Source of the DNA: Terriglobia bacterium
GTDB lineage: Bacteria; Acidobacteriota; Terriglobia; Terriglobales; SCQP01
DNA length: 64,000 nt
Assembly: GCA_021323595.1 (NCBI GenBank)
Contig: JAJPKR010000004.1
Span: 57,074 to 121,073 of the forward strand
Reading direction: 5' to 3'
Shown here one piece after another: positions 52,499 to 61,052 of the stretch. A program made the translations under genes and the position numbers. The notes below the pieces were generated by a model. It was not told where the DNA came from, did not search any database, and saw only the letters and a list, made by a program, of their open reading frames with translations. Each line of letters begins with the position of its first letter. The stretch's first letter is position 1.

Positions 52499-52714
52499 CT
52501 AGAAGTCGGCGGACCAGAGGTAACGGTCGTGGCGGGGAGGAAGAAACGGCGTTTCTTGTTCCGCGTGCCATTGCCGCGGCGCGGGCAGCGACGCCCGCCT
52601 CGCAACCTGGGACGCGGCGGGCGGCGCCGGTTCGGCGGACCACGCTGGCCACAGCGGCACGCTCGCGGCGGCGGCGGAAGCTGCGATCAAGAATTCGCGG
52701 CGCCGCACCAGCAT
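52499..52714 (-). CDS. Tiny protein with a twin-arginine signal, unknown function
   Basis: A 71-residue candidate starting at ATG 52714, two bases after the PIG-L stop. The N-terminus is a textbook Tat leader (RRREFLIAASAAAASVPLWP followed by AWSA), with the arginine motif and a hydrophobic core. The mature part, about 44 residues, is Pro/Arg-rich with a conserved-looking ending PRHDRYLWSADF. It is too short for a Tat cofactor protein, so it may be a truncated leader, a Tat-exported peptide or a partner subunit. Cotranscription with the deacetylase is likely from the spacing. A longer upstream frame to 52756 is possible but overlaps the deacetylase. Confidence 0.55.
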   Translation of the reverse strand: MLVRRREFLIAASAAAASVPLWPAWSAEPAPPAASQVARRASLPAPRQWHAEQETPFLPPRHDRYLWSADF

Positions 52715-52716
52715 CG

Positions 52717-53415
52717 CTACTCCGGCAGCGCGCTCAAGCGGCGGGTGCGACCCCACGCCGAGCGCAAAGCGATGGCCCGTGGAAAGCCGCCCAGCGCGCC
52801 GCGCGTGATCGTCAGCGCTTCATAGTAGTCGGCGTAGCGAAAGGACGAGAGGCCGCCGCGAAACAGCTCGTAGGATTGCGCGGCAAAGAGCCAAGTGTCG
52901 TAAACATCGGTGCAGTCGAGGTAGGTATCGGGTTCGAACTGCTTGGCGTCTTCCCAATTCTCCGCATAGAACAGCTCGCGAACCGCGTGCGCCGGCCCCG
53001 CCGGCCGATCGATCGCCGGCAAGCCGGCGTAGAAGATCGCGTCGTTGACCAGGTAGTGGGTGTTCTGGTGGTCCTTGTGACTGCTGCCGCCCCAATGGGT
53101 GATGACGACGGAGGGGCGCACTTCGCGGATGACATCGCAGATCTTGAGCGCGACCTCATCGTTATAGGGCAGCAACGCGTCGGGATAGTCGAAGTAGCGC
53201 ATGCTGGCGCCGAGCCGCTGCGCGGCGGTCTCCGCTTCGCGCTTTTTTTGAATGGCGTAAGCGGCGCGCGACAGCCGGGGATGGCCGGCTTCGCCCAAGG
53301 TCAGGTGCAGCAGCGCCGCGTGCCCGCCGCGCCGCACCGCCGACGCCAGCGCCTGGCCACAGGTGAACTCCATATCGGCCGCGTGCGCGCCGATCGCGAG
53401 GACCGTTATCGGCAT
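52717..53415 (-). CDS. PIG-L family deacetylase with altered active-site motif
   Basis: A 232-residue LmbE/PIG-L family protein (metal-dependent amide hydrolases that remove N-acetyl groups from GlcNAc or thiol conjugates). Start ATG 53415. The zinc/base motif, normally AHPDDE or AHADDME, reads GAHAADME: His11 and Asp14 (metal ligands) are kept but the position of the general-base Asp is Ala13 (checked in the DNA). The third ligand region is SHKDHQNTH (His116). THWGGSSHKDH and the C-terminal YADYYEALTITRG are normal. If the base is truly lost, the enzyme is impaired, or it uses another residue or is only a binding protein. It precedes a Tat-leader peptide gene. Confidence 0.82.
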   Translation of the reverse strand: MPITVLAIGAHAADMEFTCGQALASAVRRGGHAALLHLTLGEAGHPRLSRAAYAIQKKREAETAAQRLGASMRYFDYPDALLPYNDEVALKICDVIREVRPSVVITHWGGSSHKDHQNTHYLVNDAIFYAGLPAIDRPAGPAHAVRELFYAENWEDAKQFEPDTYLDCTDVYDTWLFAAQSYELFRGGLSSFRYADYYEALTITRGALGGFPRAIALRSAWGRTRRLSALPE

Positions 53416-53507
53416 GTTCTAGGACTCACGGTTTTCCGAGCCTCCGGCGCCACCGTGCGCGCCGCCATCGGAGCCTCGCAGGGAGGCCAAAGCGGCGGCG
53501 CGGCCGG

Positions 53508-54602
53508 TTACTTTTGCGACGCGCTGCCGGCGCCGGCGCCAGCGGGCCGGAATCGCTCATCGGCCAGCGTGACGTTGGCGCGGATGCTGTCGAATTGGAA
53601 CGTGCGCGCATTCTCGGCGCCCGCCACACGCACGCTGAAGGGCAGCTTGACCCCCTGTACGTCGCGATAATCGGAGTAGTCGGTTGCTTCCGGCAGTGCG
53701 CCCAGCGGCGTGCGCTGGAAGGTCTCGACGCGCAGCAGCAGGCCGTTTGCGGCATCGAAGTCCAGCAGCTCGAAGCCGCCCTGAGGGCGGCGTGCCGCCA
53801 CCCGCCAGGCCGCCCGTCCGTTGACCTCTTCGCTGCCGAGGACGCGCATCCCCTGCGTCCCGTGCTGCAGCGCCAAGGCGATTTCCAGCGGCGCTGGCGG
53901 GCCTGCCGCGCGCGCGCCAGCGCCGCTTTCGGTGCGCGGCGCGCCGTCGCCCTCCTGTTCCCAGGCCGTGGCGCCGTCGAAGCCTTGCCGCCGCACCCCC
54001 TGCTCCGATTGCAAGACGATGAGCTCTTTATCGGGAAGCTTGCGGTCGATCTCGACCTTCATGGAGCCGCGCGGCGTCACCAGCGTGCCGATCTTCACGA
54101 GGCTTTGAATCGCCGCGATCGCGTCCGCGCCGCCCAGCGCCGCGACGTATTGGGTCACGATCTGGTCGGGGCTGGGGCGGGCGCCCGCGGGTGCGCTTGC
54201 CGCCGGGTGCGCCGCCGCTGTCGTCGCGCCGGCGATGGGCGGCACGCCCTGCGGATGGGAGGATCCGCGATGGCAGGTGTAGCAACTGATCTCGGGCCGG
54301 CCGTTGAATGTGCTCTTGTTGGCGGCGAAGACCATCTGCATCATGCGCCGCGCCGTTTGCTTGTGCTCGGTGTCTTGGCTGAAGTTGCCTTCGACATGGC
54401 AAAAGCTGCAGCGAACGCCGAGCGCGACGGTGATATAACGCATCGTCGGCAGCAGTTCGCCGGCGGGAATGTCCTTGAGCACTTGAATATTCTTGAATAC
54501 CTCGCCGGCAGTCTTGCCCGCAGGGGCATCCATCCCCTGCGCAAGACCGAACACCGACAGGAAAAGAATCAACGAACCAATCACCGCCGCTCGCCTTGGC
54601 AT
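53508..54602 (-). CDS. Secreted dihaem c-type cytochrome fused to a lipoprotein-sorting-like domain
   Basis: A 364-residue exported protein. I prefer ATG 54602 over ATG 54608 because AAGGAG abuts the latter and sits 6 bases before the former. After a signal peptide (1-23) comes a region resembling the reaction-centre cytochrome c subunit family (residues 30-120) with GEVFKNIQVLKDIPAGELLP, two haem motifs CSFCH (65-69) and CYTCH (107-111) and QTARRMMQMV. A disordered Pro/Ala linker leads to a C-terminal beta-rich domain (about 155-360) with the LolA-like segments GTLVTPRGSMKVEIDRKLPD and NGLLLRVETFQRTPLGALPE. Multiple haem cytochromes of this kind are abundant in Acidobacteria. The electron-transfer partner is unknown. 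Confidence 0.82.
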   Translation of the reverse strand: MPRRAAVIGSLILFLSVFGLAQGMDAPAGKTAGEVFKNIQVLKDIPAGELLPTMRYITVALGVRCSFCHVEGNFSQDTEHKQTARRMMQMVFAANKSTFNGRPEISCYTCHRGSSHPQGVPPIAGATTAAAHPAASAPAGARPSPDQIVTQYVAALGGADAIAAIQSLVKIGTLVTPRGSMKVEIDRKLPDKELIVLQSEQGVRRQGFDGATAWEQEGDGAPRTESGAGARAAGPPAPLEIALALQHGTQGMRVLGSEEVNGRAAWRVAARRPQGGFELLDFDAANGLLLRVETFQRTPLGALPEATDYSDYRDVQGVKLPFSVRVAGAENARTFQFDSIRANVTLADERFRPAGAGAGSASQK

Positions 54603-54873
54603 TCCCATCTCCTTGACCGCGAATCACTGAGAGTTTACTGCAAAGGCCCGCGCGCGCGGCACGATAAGGCGAGCGTCGGCGCGCAGTGCGACAGGGCGGC
54701 GCCCGGACTTCCTCCTGCTGGCGCGCCAGCGCGCCGGCGGCCTGCCAGTATGCCAACGCGGCGACGGCCCCACGCCGGCACGCAGACATTGAGGCGATGG
54801 GGCCGGATTCGGCGCTCGAACGGGCCGGTATCTGCCCACTTGGGGAACAGCGGTAGGAGCGCGCGGAGCGCGG

Positions 54874-55581
54874 TCAGGCGATGGAGGCGCGCGCAAGGCG
54901 CTGGCCGGCGAAAGCAGCGGCGGCCGCGCCGGCGCGGCTCTTGGCCTCCGTCAACAGAGCGATCAAGCGAATCGACGATGTTTCGGTTTCGGAAAATGCC
55001 AGCGCCCGTTGCGGCCGTAGCACCGCCAAGAGCATCTCGTCGCCTTCGAACTGAAATGGAGCGGCGACGCACGGGCAAAGCGGGGGATAGATCTGGCCGC
55101 CGAAAAGAGCCTCCGACTTGCCCACCCAAACCTGGCGGGACGACAACGCCTGGAAGGCCGCGGCGCCGAGTTCCACGCGCGCCGTCAAGTTGCCGAAGAG
55201 CTTCACGCGCCGATTCTCTTCCAACATGGCCACCCAGACGGCCGCGCCAGGGCAGGCCTCTTGCACCAAGCGGCGCACCTCGTTCCAAACGGCCTCGCGG
55301 CTGGGGAAGGCGGTCGAGAAGTAATTGAGCGCCTCGACCGGCCAGTCCTGTCGCGGCTGACGGTAATCAAGAACCTTCAGCATCAGCGCGCGCGCGGAAT
55401 GGACCTCGGCCTTGAGGTAAACGTTCTTCAAGGCGTCCTTGGCGGTCTCATACGAAATGCCCAGATCCTTTGCGATCTCCTTGACGGTTTGCGCGCGCAT
55501 GACACCGTTGACCACATGGCGTTCACGCGGCGTCAAACGCAGCAAGATGGAATGGTTGTGGGAATTTTGCAAAATGTCCAT
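54874..55581 (-). CDS. LuxR-type HTH regulator with C-terminal sensor-like domain
   Basis: A 235-residue regulator with an N-terminal LuxR/GerE-type helix-turn-helix (LTPRERHVVNGVMRAQTVKE, then IAKDLGISYETAKDALKNVY), residues about 16-55. The rest (about 75-225) is a globular domain with PLCPCVAAPFQFEGDEMLLA and AFSETETSSIRLIALLTEAK, resembling a GAF/PAS-like fold; the Cys-Pro-Cys at about 167-169 might be redox- or metal-sensing. In most LuxR proteins the HTH is at the C-terminus, so the order is reversed. It lies 183 bases downstream of the glycerol kinase gene on the same strand, not obviously in an operon. Confidence 0.8.
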   Translation of the reverse strand: MDILQNSHNHSILLRLTPRERHVVNGVMRAQTVKEIAKDLGISYETAKDALKNVYLKAEVHSARALMLKVLDYRQPRQDWPVEALNYFSTAFPSREAVWNEVRRLVQEACPGAAVWVAMLEENRRVKLFGNLTARVELGAAAFQALSSRQVWVGKSEALFGGQIYPPLCPCVAAPFQFEGDEMLLAVLRPQRALAFSETETSSIRLIALLTEAKSRAGAAAAAFAGQRLARASIA

Positions 55582-55764
55582 GGCTCAACCTCTGCATGAT
55601 GCTCCCGGTATTCGGGGAATCACATCAATCCCCCCAAAAAGGGCGTAATCCAAGGGATCACCTTAGGTGGGAGTAGAGCGATGGAGGTAGTCGGGTTGGC
55701 ACGGGTTTCGGCGACCCCGAAGGATGCAGGAGCGCCCTTGAGGAGATGGCAGGCTTGTCGCTTG

Positions 55765-57270
55765 TCAGTCTATCCAACCCAAGGAGCGGCTGACAGCGCG
55801 GGCCCAAGAGCGGCGAAGGGCGACGCGCTGCCCCGCCGCCATTGCCGGCAGCCATTGTCGGCCCACGGCGCCGGTCCAGCCGAGCTCCTGCGGGTCGCCC
55901 GTGCACCCGGCGCCGACAGCGGCGGCAAGCGCCGCGCCCAGCGCTGTGGTCTCCTTCATGGCGGCGCGTTCTACCGGCCGGCCGAGCAAATCGGCTTGGA
56001 ACTGCATCAGCAGATCGTTTTCGACCATGCCGCCATCGACGCGCAAGCGCGCCAGCGCCAATGAGGCCTCTTGTTCCATGGCCTCGACGACATCGCAGGT
56101 CTGAAACGCCGCGGCTTCCAAAGCGGCGCGGGCGATATGGCCGCGATTGGCGGCGCGGGTCAAGCCGCAAATGACGCCCCGCGCGGAAGCCTTCCAGTAG
56201 GGGGCGTACAAGCCCGAGAACGCGGGCACGAAATAGACGCCGCCGTTATCCGCGACCGTGCGCGCCAAGTCCTCGATTTCGGCGCTGGCGCCGATGAGGC
56301 CGAGGTTGTCGCGCAGCCATTGCACGAGCGCGCCGGCAATGGCGACGCTGCCTTCGAGCGCGTACTGCGCCGGCTGCGCGCCCCAGCGATACGCGACCGT
56401 CGTGATAAGTCCATGCGTCGAGGCCACCGGTTGGGAGCCAGTATGGAGCAACAGGAAGCAGCCGGTGCCGTAGGTATTCTTGGCATCGCCGGACTGCCAG
56501 CAGCCCTGTCCCACCAAGGCGGCTTGCTGATCGCCTAATATGCCGGCGATGGGAACGCCTTGGATCGGCGCGACCACCGCTTCTCCATAGACCTCCGCGC
56601 TCGAGCGGATCGGCGGCAGCAGCGCCGCCGGGATCGCCAGCTCGGCGAGAATGCCCTCGTCCCAGGCGAGCGCCCGCAGACTCATCAATTGCGTCCTGCT
56701 GGCGTTCGTGACATCGGTGGCGTGGACGCCTCCGGCCGGTCCGCCAGTGAGACGCCAGAGCAGGAAGGTATCCACCGTGCCAAAAAGCAAGCCGCCGCCG
56801 GCCGCGGCCTGGCGCGCTCCGGGCACATGATCGAGCATCCAGCGCAGCTTGAGCGCGCTGAAATAGGTCGCGAGCGGCAAACCGGTCTGGGCGCGGAAGC
56901 GATCTAACCCCGCCTCGCCGTGCGCCAGGTCGGCCACCATGGGTTCCACCCTCATGTCTTGCCAGACGATCGCGGGACACACGGGCTCGCCGGTGTCGCG
57001 GCGCCACAACAGCGTGGTTTCCCGCTGGTTGGCGATGCCGATCGCGCGCAAATCGCCGCCGCTTAATCCCGCGCCGCGAAGCGCCTCCGCGATCACCGCC
57101 TGAGTGTTGCGCCAGATCTCTTCGGGATCGTGCTCGACCCAGCCTGGCTGGGGGTAGAACTGCCGGTGCTCGCGCTGGGCGCAGGCGACCACGCCTCCGG
57201 CGCGATCGAAGATCAGAAACCGCGTGCTGGTGGTGCCTTGATCGATCGCGCCGAAATAGCGAGGCGGCAT
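55765..57270 (-). CDS. glpK: Glycerol kinase
   Basis: Phosphorylates glycerol to sn-glycerol 3-phosphate with ATP. The 501 residues start [19 protein letters not shown] (actin-like ATP loop 1), then [29 protein letters not shown] and [14 protein letters not shown] (FGGY_N), [20 protein letters not shown] and [15 protein letters not shown] (substrate and ATP loops) and the FGGY_C part with [20 protein letters not shown]. One notable change is [10 protein letters not shown], where the usual sequence is APYWDPYARG. There is no glpF, glpD or glycerol regulator of the usual type next to it. A LuxR-type regulator follows downstream. Confidence 0.95.
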   Translation of the reverse strand: MPPRYFGAIDQGTTSTRFLIFDRAGGVVACAQREHRQFYPQPGWVEHDPEEIWRNTQAVIAEALRGAGLSGGDLRAIGIANQRETTLLWRRDTGEPVCPAIVWQDMRVEPMVADLAHGEAGLDRFRAQTGLPLATYFSALKLRWMLDHVPGARQAAAGGGLLFGTVDTFLLWRLTGGPAGGVHATDVTNASRTQLMSLRALAWDEGILAELAIPAALLPPIRSSAEVYGEAVVAPIQGVPIAGILGDQQAALVGQGCWQSGDAKNTYGTGCFLLLHTGSQPVASTHGLITTVAYRWGAQPAQYALEGSVAIAGALVQWLRDNLGLIGASAEIEDLARTVADNGGVYFVPAFSGLYAPYWKASARGVICGLTRAANRGHIARAALEAAAFQTCDVVEAMEQEASLALARLRVDGGMVENDLLMQFQADLLGRPVERAAMKETTALGAALAAAVGAGCTGDPQELGWTGAVGRQWLPAMAAGQRVALRRSWARAVSRSLGWID

Positions 57271-57281
57271 GCCTCGGAATC

Positions 57282-58286
57282 TTACTGCAAGTACAAAGGC
57301 GCGTTCAGCGTGATGGTCATGGGCGTGCCTGCGGGCAGATCGAGCGAGCCGCTGCGGCTGGCCAAAACCACCCCGAGGCCGGCGCCGGCAGCGGTGCCGA
57401 TCGCCGCCCCTTTGCCGCCGCCGATGATCGCACCCAGCAGCGCGCCGACGGCGCCGCCTGCCGCCACGTTGCCCACGGTGCTGCGCGTGCGCGACTGCTG
57501 CACGCCGCCCTCGCTGTTGGCGCTAGGCTTGCCTTGAATGACCTGCCCGACTCCGCCTTGCGGGTTGACGCCGGAAACGCTGGCCGACAGCGAAGCTGAG
57601 TGGCCGTCGGGCAGCCGCAGTTGCTGAAATTGCAGTTGCAGAGTCGAATTGCCGGTCAAGCCTCCGGATTTCGTGACCGAGCCGACCTGACCCATGACGA
57701 CGCTTCCGGTCGGAATCAACTCTTCACCATTGGGACCCACCACCGGCTGGGTTACCGTCGCCGTGAAGGGCTCGCCGGAGGTGCTGCTGTTCGAGCTCAG
57801 GGAATCGTCGAGCTTCAAGTGCAGCACGGTGCCGGCGGGAACGGTGCCGGTCTGCCGCTGGCCGGCCAGAGGCGCCGAGGGATTCGCCGCAGGCTGGCTG
57901 CCGTAGGTGCCCGCGGGTTGGGCCTGGGGATTCTCGGGACGCCCGTAATAGCCGTCATCGTAACCGCTTTCGAAGCCGGCACGATAGTTGAAGCGGTAGG
58001 TCTGCAGCGAGACGCCGGAATCGGGGCTGTATCCCTGATTGCCGTTCGCGTACTCGGGATGACTGATGTAGTCGAAGGGAATGCCCTTCATCGCATCGGC
58101 ATGGCCCTGCTGATAACCGGTCTGGTAGCCGAGCTGCCGGATTTGCTGTTGCTGCTGAACGGTAAGTGGTTGGCCGGTTTGGTTCTGGCTCGGATTCTGC
58201 ACCGGTGCCTGAGCCGGCGCTACCCCGGTCAGGCCGAATCCGGTCAGACCAGCGATCAAAGCCGCCGACAAGAAGAGACTGCGCAT
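57282..58286 (-). CDS. Secreted glycine-zipper envelope protein
   Basis: A 334-residue exported protein. A signal peptide (residues 1-25, ending VAPAQA) is followed by a Gln-rich region ([20 protein letters not shown]) with a repeated G-Y-x-x-G/D pattern, a Pro-rich linker, a beta-rich domain ([53 protein letters not shown]) and a C-terminal glycine zipper ([20 protein letters not shown], then [16 protein letters not shown]) that would pack in a membrane. This arrangement of an exported TolA-like/beta domain with a glycine zipper is common in acidobacterial envelope proteins. It starts 39 bases after the RNA methyltransferase stop. Confidence 0.75.
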   Translation of the reverse strand: MRSLFLSAALIAGLTGFGLTGVAPAQAPVQNPSQNQTGQPLTVQQQQQIRQLGYQTGYQQGHADAMKGIPFDYISHPEYANGNQGYSPDSGVSLQTYRFNYRAGFESGYDDGYYGRPENPQAQPAGTYGSQPAANPSAPLAGQRQTGTVPAGTVLHLKLDDSLSSNSSTSGEPFTATVTQPVVGPNGEELIPTGSVVMGQVGSVTKSGGLTGNSTLQLQFQQLRLPDGHSASLSASVSGVNPQGGVGQVIQGKPSANSEGGVQQSRTRSTVGNVAAGGAVGALLGAIIGGGKGAAIGTAAGAGLGVVLASRSGSLDLPAGTPMTITLNAPLYLQ

Positions 58287-58324
58287 GATATTTCCCTCTT
58301 TGAATTCGAGGCTGGCAGCCGGGT

Positions 58325-59047
58325 TTAGGTTGGCCGCTGGGATCCCAAGCGCAGCACGCGCCGCAGTTCCCGTGCCACGCCCAGCAAGAGCCGAACGTCG
58401 GGGGAGGAGAGCTGCCAGCGCGCCAGCATCGCGCGCAAGCGGCGGGTCTGACTGGCGCGATGCAGAGGGCGAAAAACGCCGAGATGCTCAAGCAGCGGCG
58501 TCCAATGCTCCACCAGCCGCTCGCGCTCGCCGAGCGCCGCCAAGGGAGGGGGTGGGCCGGGCGGCGGAACCGAAAGGGAGCCGGCGCGCCGCAGCTCATA
58601 GCAACAAAGCGCCACGGCCTGTCCCAAGTTCAAGGACGGCGCCGCTTCCACTGTGGGCAAGCGCGCCAGCCGCCGGCAATAGCTCAGGTCTTCGACGCGC
58701 AGGCCGGTCTTCTCCGAGCCGAAGAGCAGCGCACAAGGCTGCGGCGGCAGGCTTGCCGCGACTTCCGCCCATGGCTCGAGCGGCAGCGGCGGCGTGCGGT
58801 TGGTGCCGGCGGTCGTGCCCACCACCATGGCGCATTCTGCGACGGCGGCGGCAACGCTCTCGAATTGCCGCGCCTTCGCCAGCACGGCAGCGCCCGCGCG
58901 CGCCGAGCGCGCCTGCCGCCAAGCCTCGTCGTAGGGCGCCACCACGGCCAGATCGTCGAAGCCGAAATTCGCCATGGCGCGGGCGGCGGCGCCGATGTTG
59001 AGCGGATTGCGCGGCTGGACGAGAACGATGCGCAATGAGACAGGCAC
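58325..59047 (-). CDS. SPOUT-family RNA 2'-O-methyltransferase (TrmJ-like)
   Basis: A 240-residue SpoU/TrmJ-type methyltransferase that uses SAM to methylate ribose in RNA, in TrmJ at position 32 of tRNA. The trefoil-knot motifs are visible: VLVQPRNPLNIGAAARAMAN at the N-terminus (motif 1), LLFGSEKTGL (motif 2) and LPTVEAAPSLNLGQAVALCC (motif 3). The C-terminal 70 residues form a helical extension (LGERERLVEHWTPLLEHLGV) as in TrmJ. The RNA target is not certain. The gene begins 42 bases after the GT4 gene stop on the same strand. Confidence 0.87.
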   Translation of the reverse strand: MPVSLRIVLVQPRNPLNIGAAARAMANFGFDDLAVVAPYDEAWRQARSARAGAAVLAKARQFESVAAAVAECAMVVGTTAGTNRTPPLPLEPWAEVAASLPPQPCALLFGSEKTGLRVEDLSYCRRLARLPTVEAAPSLNLGQAVALCCYELRRAGSLSVPPPGPPPPLAALGERERLVEHWTPLLEHLGVFRPLHRASQTRRLRAMLARWQLSSPDVRLLLGVARELRRVLRLGSQRPT

Positions 59048-59089
59048 GGCGCTTAGAATGGCACAGCGCGCGCGCGCGGCGGATCGGCG

Positions 59090-60196
59090 TCACGCCACGC
59101 CGGCGCTTTGCTGCGGCTGTGCGCCCCAGGCGAGGCGGCGGTAGAGCGCGGCATATTCGGCGGCGGTGCGCGCCGCGTCGAATTCCCGCTCGGCGCGGCG
59201 GCGGCACGCGCCCGGCTCGATCGCCGACGCCAGCCCGGCGGCCTCGCACAGCTCCTCGAGCGAATCGGCGAGCAGACCGGTTTCGCCGTGGCTGACGATT
59301 TCCGGCAGTGCGCCGCGCGCGCAGGCCACGACGGCTCGTCCGCAGGCCGCCGCCTCCATCGCCACCAGCGAGCTGGTCTCCTCCGCCTGCGCGGGAATCA
59401 AAACGGCGCGGCATTGCCGCAAGACCTCGCGGCGCTCGGACGCGTTGGGCGCTTGCAGCCAGCGAATGTCGCCCCCCAGCTGCGGCGCGATGCAGCGGCG
59501 AAAATACGCCACATGCTCCGGAAACGGATGCAACGCGCCGGCCAAGATCAGGGGCCGGCGCAGGCGGCGCGCGGCGTGGATCGCCCAGTGCGGCGCTTTC
59601 TCCGGGCAGATGCGCCCGAGAAACAAGAAGTGTTCGCCGGATGCGTCGTCGCTGGGCGTAAACCAGCGCAAATTGACCCCATTGCCGATCCAACCGGCAC
59701 AGCGAGGATGGGCGGCATAGTGGCCGTGCTGCGTGCGGCTCACGGCTTGCAGCCACACGTTGGCGGGCAAATGGTCGAGGAAATCCGGAGGATAGTGCGA
59801 GGCGGGAAGATGCAGAGTGAACAGCACCGGCAGCCGCGTCAGGTGCGCGCGGCGATACCAGCTTCCGCCCTGGTTGTGAACCAAATCGTAGCCGCCGCGC
59901 GCAAGCTCGGCTTCCACGGCGGCATTGTGCCGAGCGTCGAATTCCGCCTGGCCCGCGGCATGCACCAGGTGCTCGGCCCGCAACGGGTGCGCCCAGTATC
60001 CGGCATTGGTTGCGATCAGCCGCCCGGGCACCCGGCTTCCCGCCGCCGCCACGGTGGCGCAATCCAGCGAATGGCGATGGGGAGACCGGGAAAATTCCTC
60101 GAGCAGCGTGGAAAGGAGTTGCTCGGTCCCGCCGCACGCATCCGGCGAAACCTGCGTCAGCGGATACGCGACGTTAAGAACACGCAACCGGCGCAA
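59090..60196 (-). CDS. Glycosyltransferase family 4
   Basis: A 368-residue GT-B enzyme. The N-terminal acceptor domain has VLNVAYPLTQVSPDACGGTE, with the CGGTEQLLSTLLEEF loop, and DLVHNQGGSWYRRAH; the donor domain has FLFLGRICPEKAPHWAIHAA, the classical GR-x-x-x-EK-G-like segment, and LIPAQAEETSSLVAMEAAAC. It overlaps the upstream PIG-L deacetylase by 23 bases (60174-60196), an unusually long coding overlap suggesting cotranslation. Pairing a GT4 with a LmbE-type deacetylase suggests N-acetyl-sugar addition followed by deacetylation, but this is inference. Confidence 0.88.
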   Translation of the reverse strand: MRRLRVLNVAYPLTQVSPDACGGTEQLLSTLLEEFSRSPHRHSLDCATVAAAGSRVPGRLIATNAGYWAHPLRAEHLVHAAGQAEFDARHNAAVEAELARGGYDLVHNQGGSWYRRAHLTRLPVLFTLHLPASHYPPDFLDHLPANVWLQAVSRTQHGHYAAHPRCAGWIGNGVNLRWFTPSDDASGEHFLFLGRICPEKAPHWAIHAARRLRRPLILAGALHPFPEHVAYFRRCIAPQLGGDIRWLQAPNASERREVLRQCRAVLIPAQAEETSSLVAMEAAACGRAVVACARGALPEIVSHGETGLLADSLEELCEAAGLASAIEPGACRRRAEREFDAARTAAEYAALYRRLAWGAQPQQSAGVA

Positions 60197-60971
60197 TCTC
60201 GGCCTCGGTGTTTCGGGAATTCGGACTTGCGGCCCGCCGCGGTGAAACGGAGTGCAAAAAGCGTTGAAAGGCAGCGCAGGGCTCGGCGGCCGCTACCGGC
60301 CATCCCCAGAGCGTCCAGACGGGCACGCCTTGGCCTCCCGGCCGGGAATAATCATGGCGGGGAAGCGGCCGCACATGCTCGCACGGCGCGTCGAAGGGCG
60401 CGAGGGTCATTCGTTGCGAATGGTAACAGGCCAACGCTCGCCGCTTCGACTGGCGGGTGGCCGCGGAAAGCCGCCAATGCCGCCAAGCGCCTCCCTGGGG
60501 CTGCAAGAAGCGAACCTGCGTGCCCAGGGCGGTATAGAGCGCGTACTCCCACACCGCGCCCCGCCCGAAAGCCGCGGCGGCGAGAAAATTGGCGGAGTCG
60601 TGATCGGGATGGCCGCCTTCGTACGCGGGCGCCCAGATCCTGCGGGGCCGCAACCGCACCGCAAGCCGGGAAAGGCAGCCCGCGGCCGCGCGAAGATGTC
60701 GATGCAGTTCTTGGTCTGGAAACGGCGCGAAGAACAGTTGCGACGGCCGCAATCCATACACGCCCGCCGCGCGGCACGCTTCCCGCCGGCGCGCGAGCTG
60801 ATAGGCGGCGAGGCGACCACGGAAGTCCGGGGCGCGGTAGCGAACATCCCGGGGGGCGCCGTCGGTCAAAAAACAAATCGCGAATCGATGCCGGCGCGCG
60901 TGCGCCGCCAGCCAGCCGCCCAGTCCCGCGGTCTCATCGTCGGGATGCGCGGCGATCACCAAATGAACCAT
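60174..60971 (-). CDS. PIG-L family N-acetyl deacetylase (canonical active site)
   Basis: A 265-residue LmbE/PIG-L deacetylase. The N-terminal motif AAHPDDETAGLGG (His9, Asp11, Asp12) is intact, unlike the copy at 52717. A further conserved region is GGHPDHDSANFLAAAAFGRG, containing the third zinc-ligand His, and ICFLTDGAPRD. Family members remove an acetyl group from N-acetylglucosamine-type substrates. Start ATG 60971; its end overlaps the following GT4 gene by 23 bases. The C-terminal 30 residues (SPRRAASPNSRNTEAEIAPV) are low-complexity and likely non-structural. Confidence 0.9.
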   Translation of the reverse strand: MVHLVIAAHPDDETAGLGGWLAAHARRHRFAICFLTDGAPRDVRYRAPDFRGRLAAYQLARRREACRAAGVYGLRPSQLFFAPFPDQELHRHLRAAAGCLSRLAVRLRPRRIWAPAYEGGHPDHDSANFLAAAAFGRGAVWEYALYTALGTQVRFLQPQGGAWRHWRLSAATRQSKRRALACYHSQRMTLAPFDAPCEHVRPLPRHDYSRPGGQGVPVWTLWGWPVAAAEPCAAFQRFLHSVSPRRAASPNSRNTEAEIAPVACS

Positions 60972-61041
60972 GAGGGGCGCCCATGACGGCAGAACGCGGC
61001 CGTTTCCTTCCGCGAAGATGCCAAATCGCCGCGGGCTGTTT

Positions 61042-61047
61042 TATACT
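61042..61047 (+). promoter_or_regulatory. TATACT -10 box just ahead of the M20 gene (possible leaderless transcript)
   Basis: TATACT (5 of 6 matches) ends 5 bases before the GTG start at 61053, which would place the transcription start at or near the first codon. No good -35 sequence is visible, and no Shine-Dalgarno site precedes the GTG, consistent with leaderless translation. Confidence 0.35.
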
Positions 61048-61052
61048 GCCCC

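Noticed and set aside
55600..55660. Operator-like inverted repeat upstream of the LuxR-type gene
   Set aside because: Only about five of the ten positions of GGGGAATC...AATCCCC pair, so it is not distinguishable from chance.
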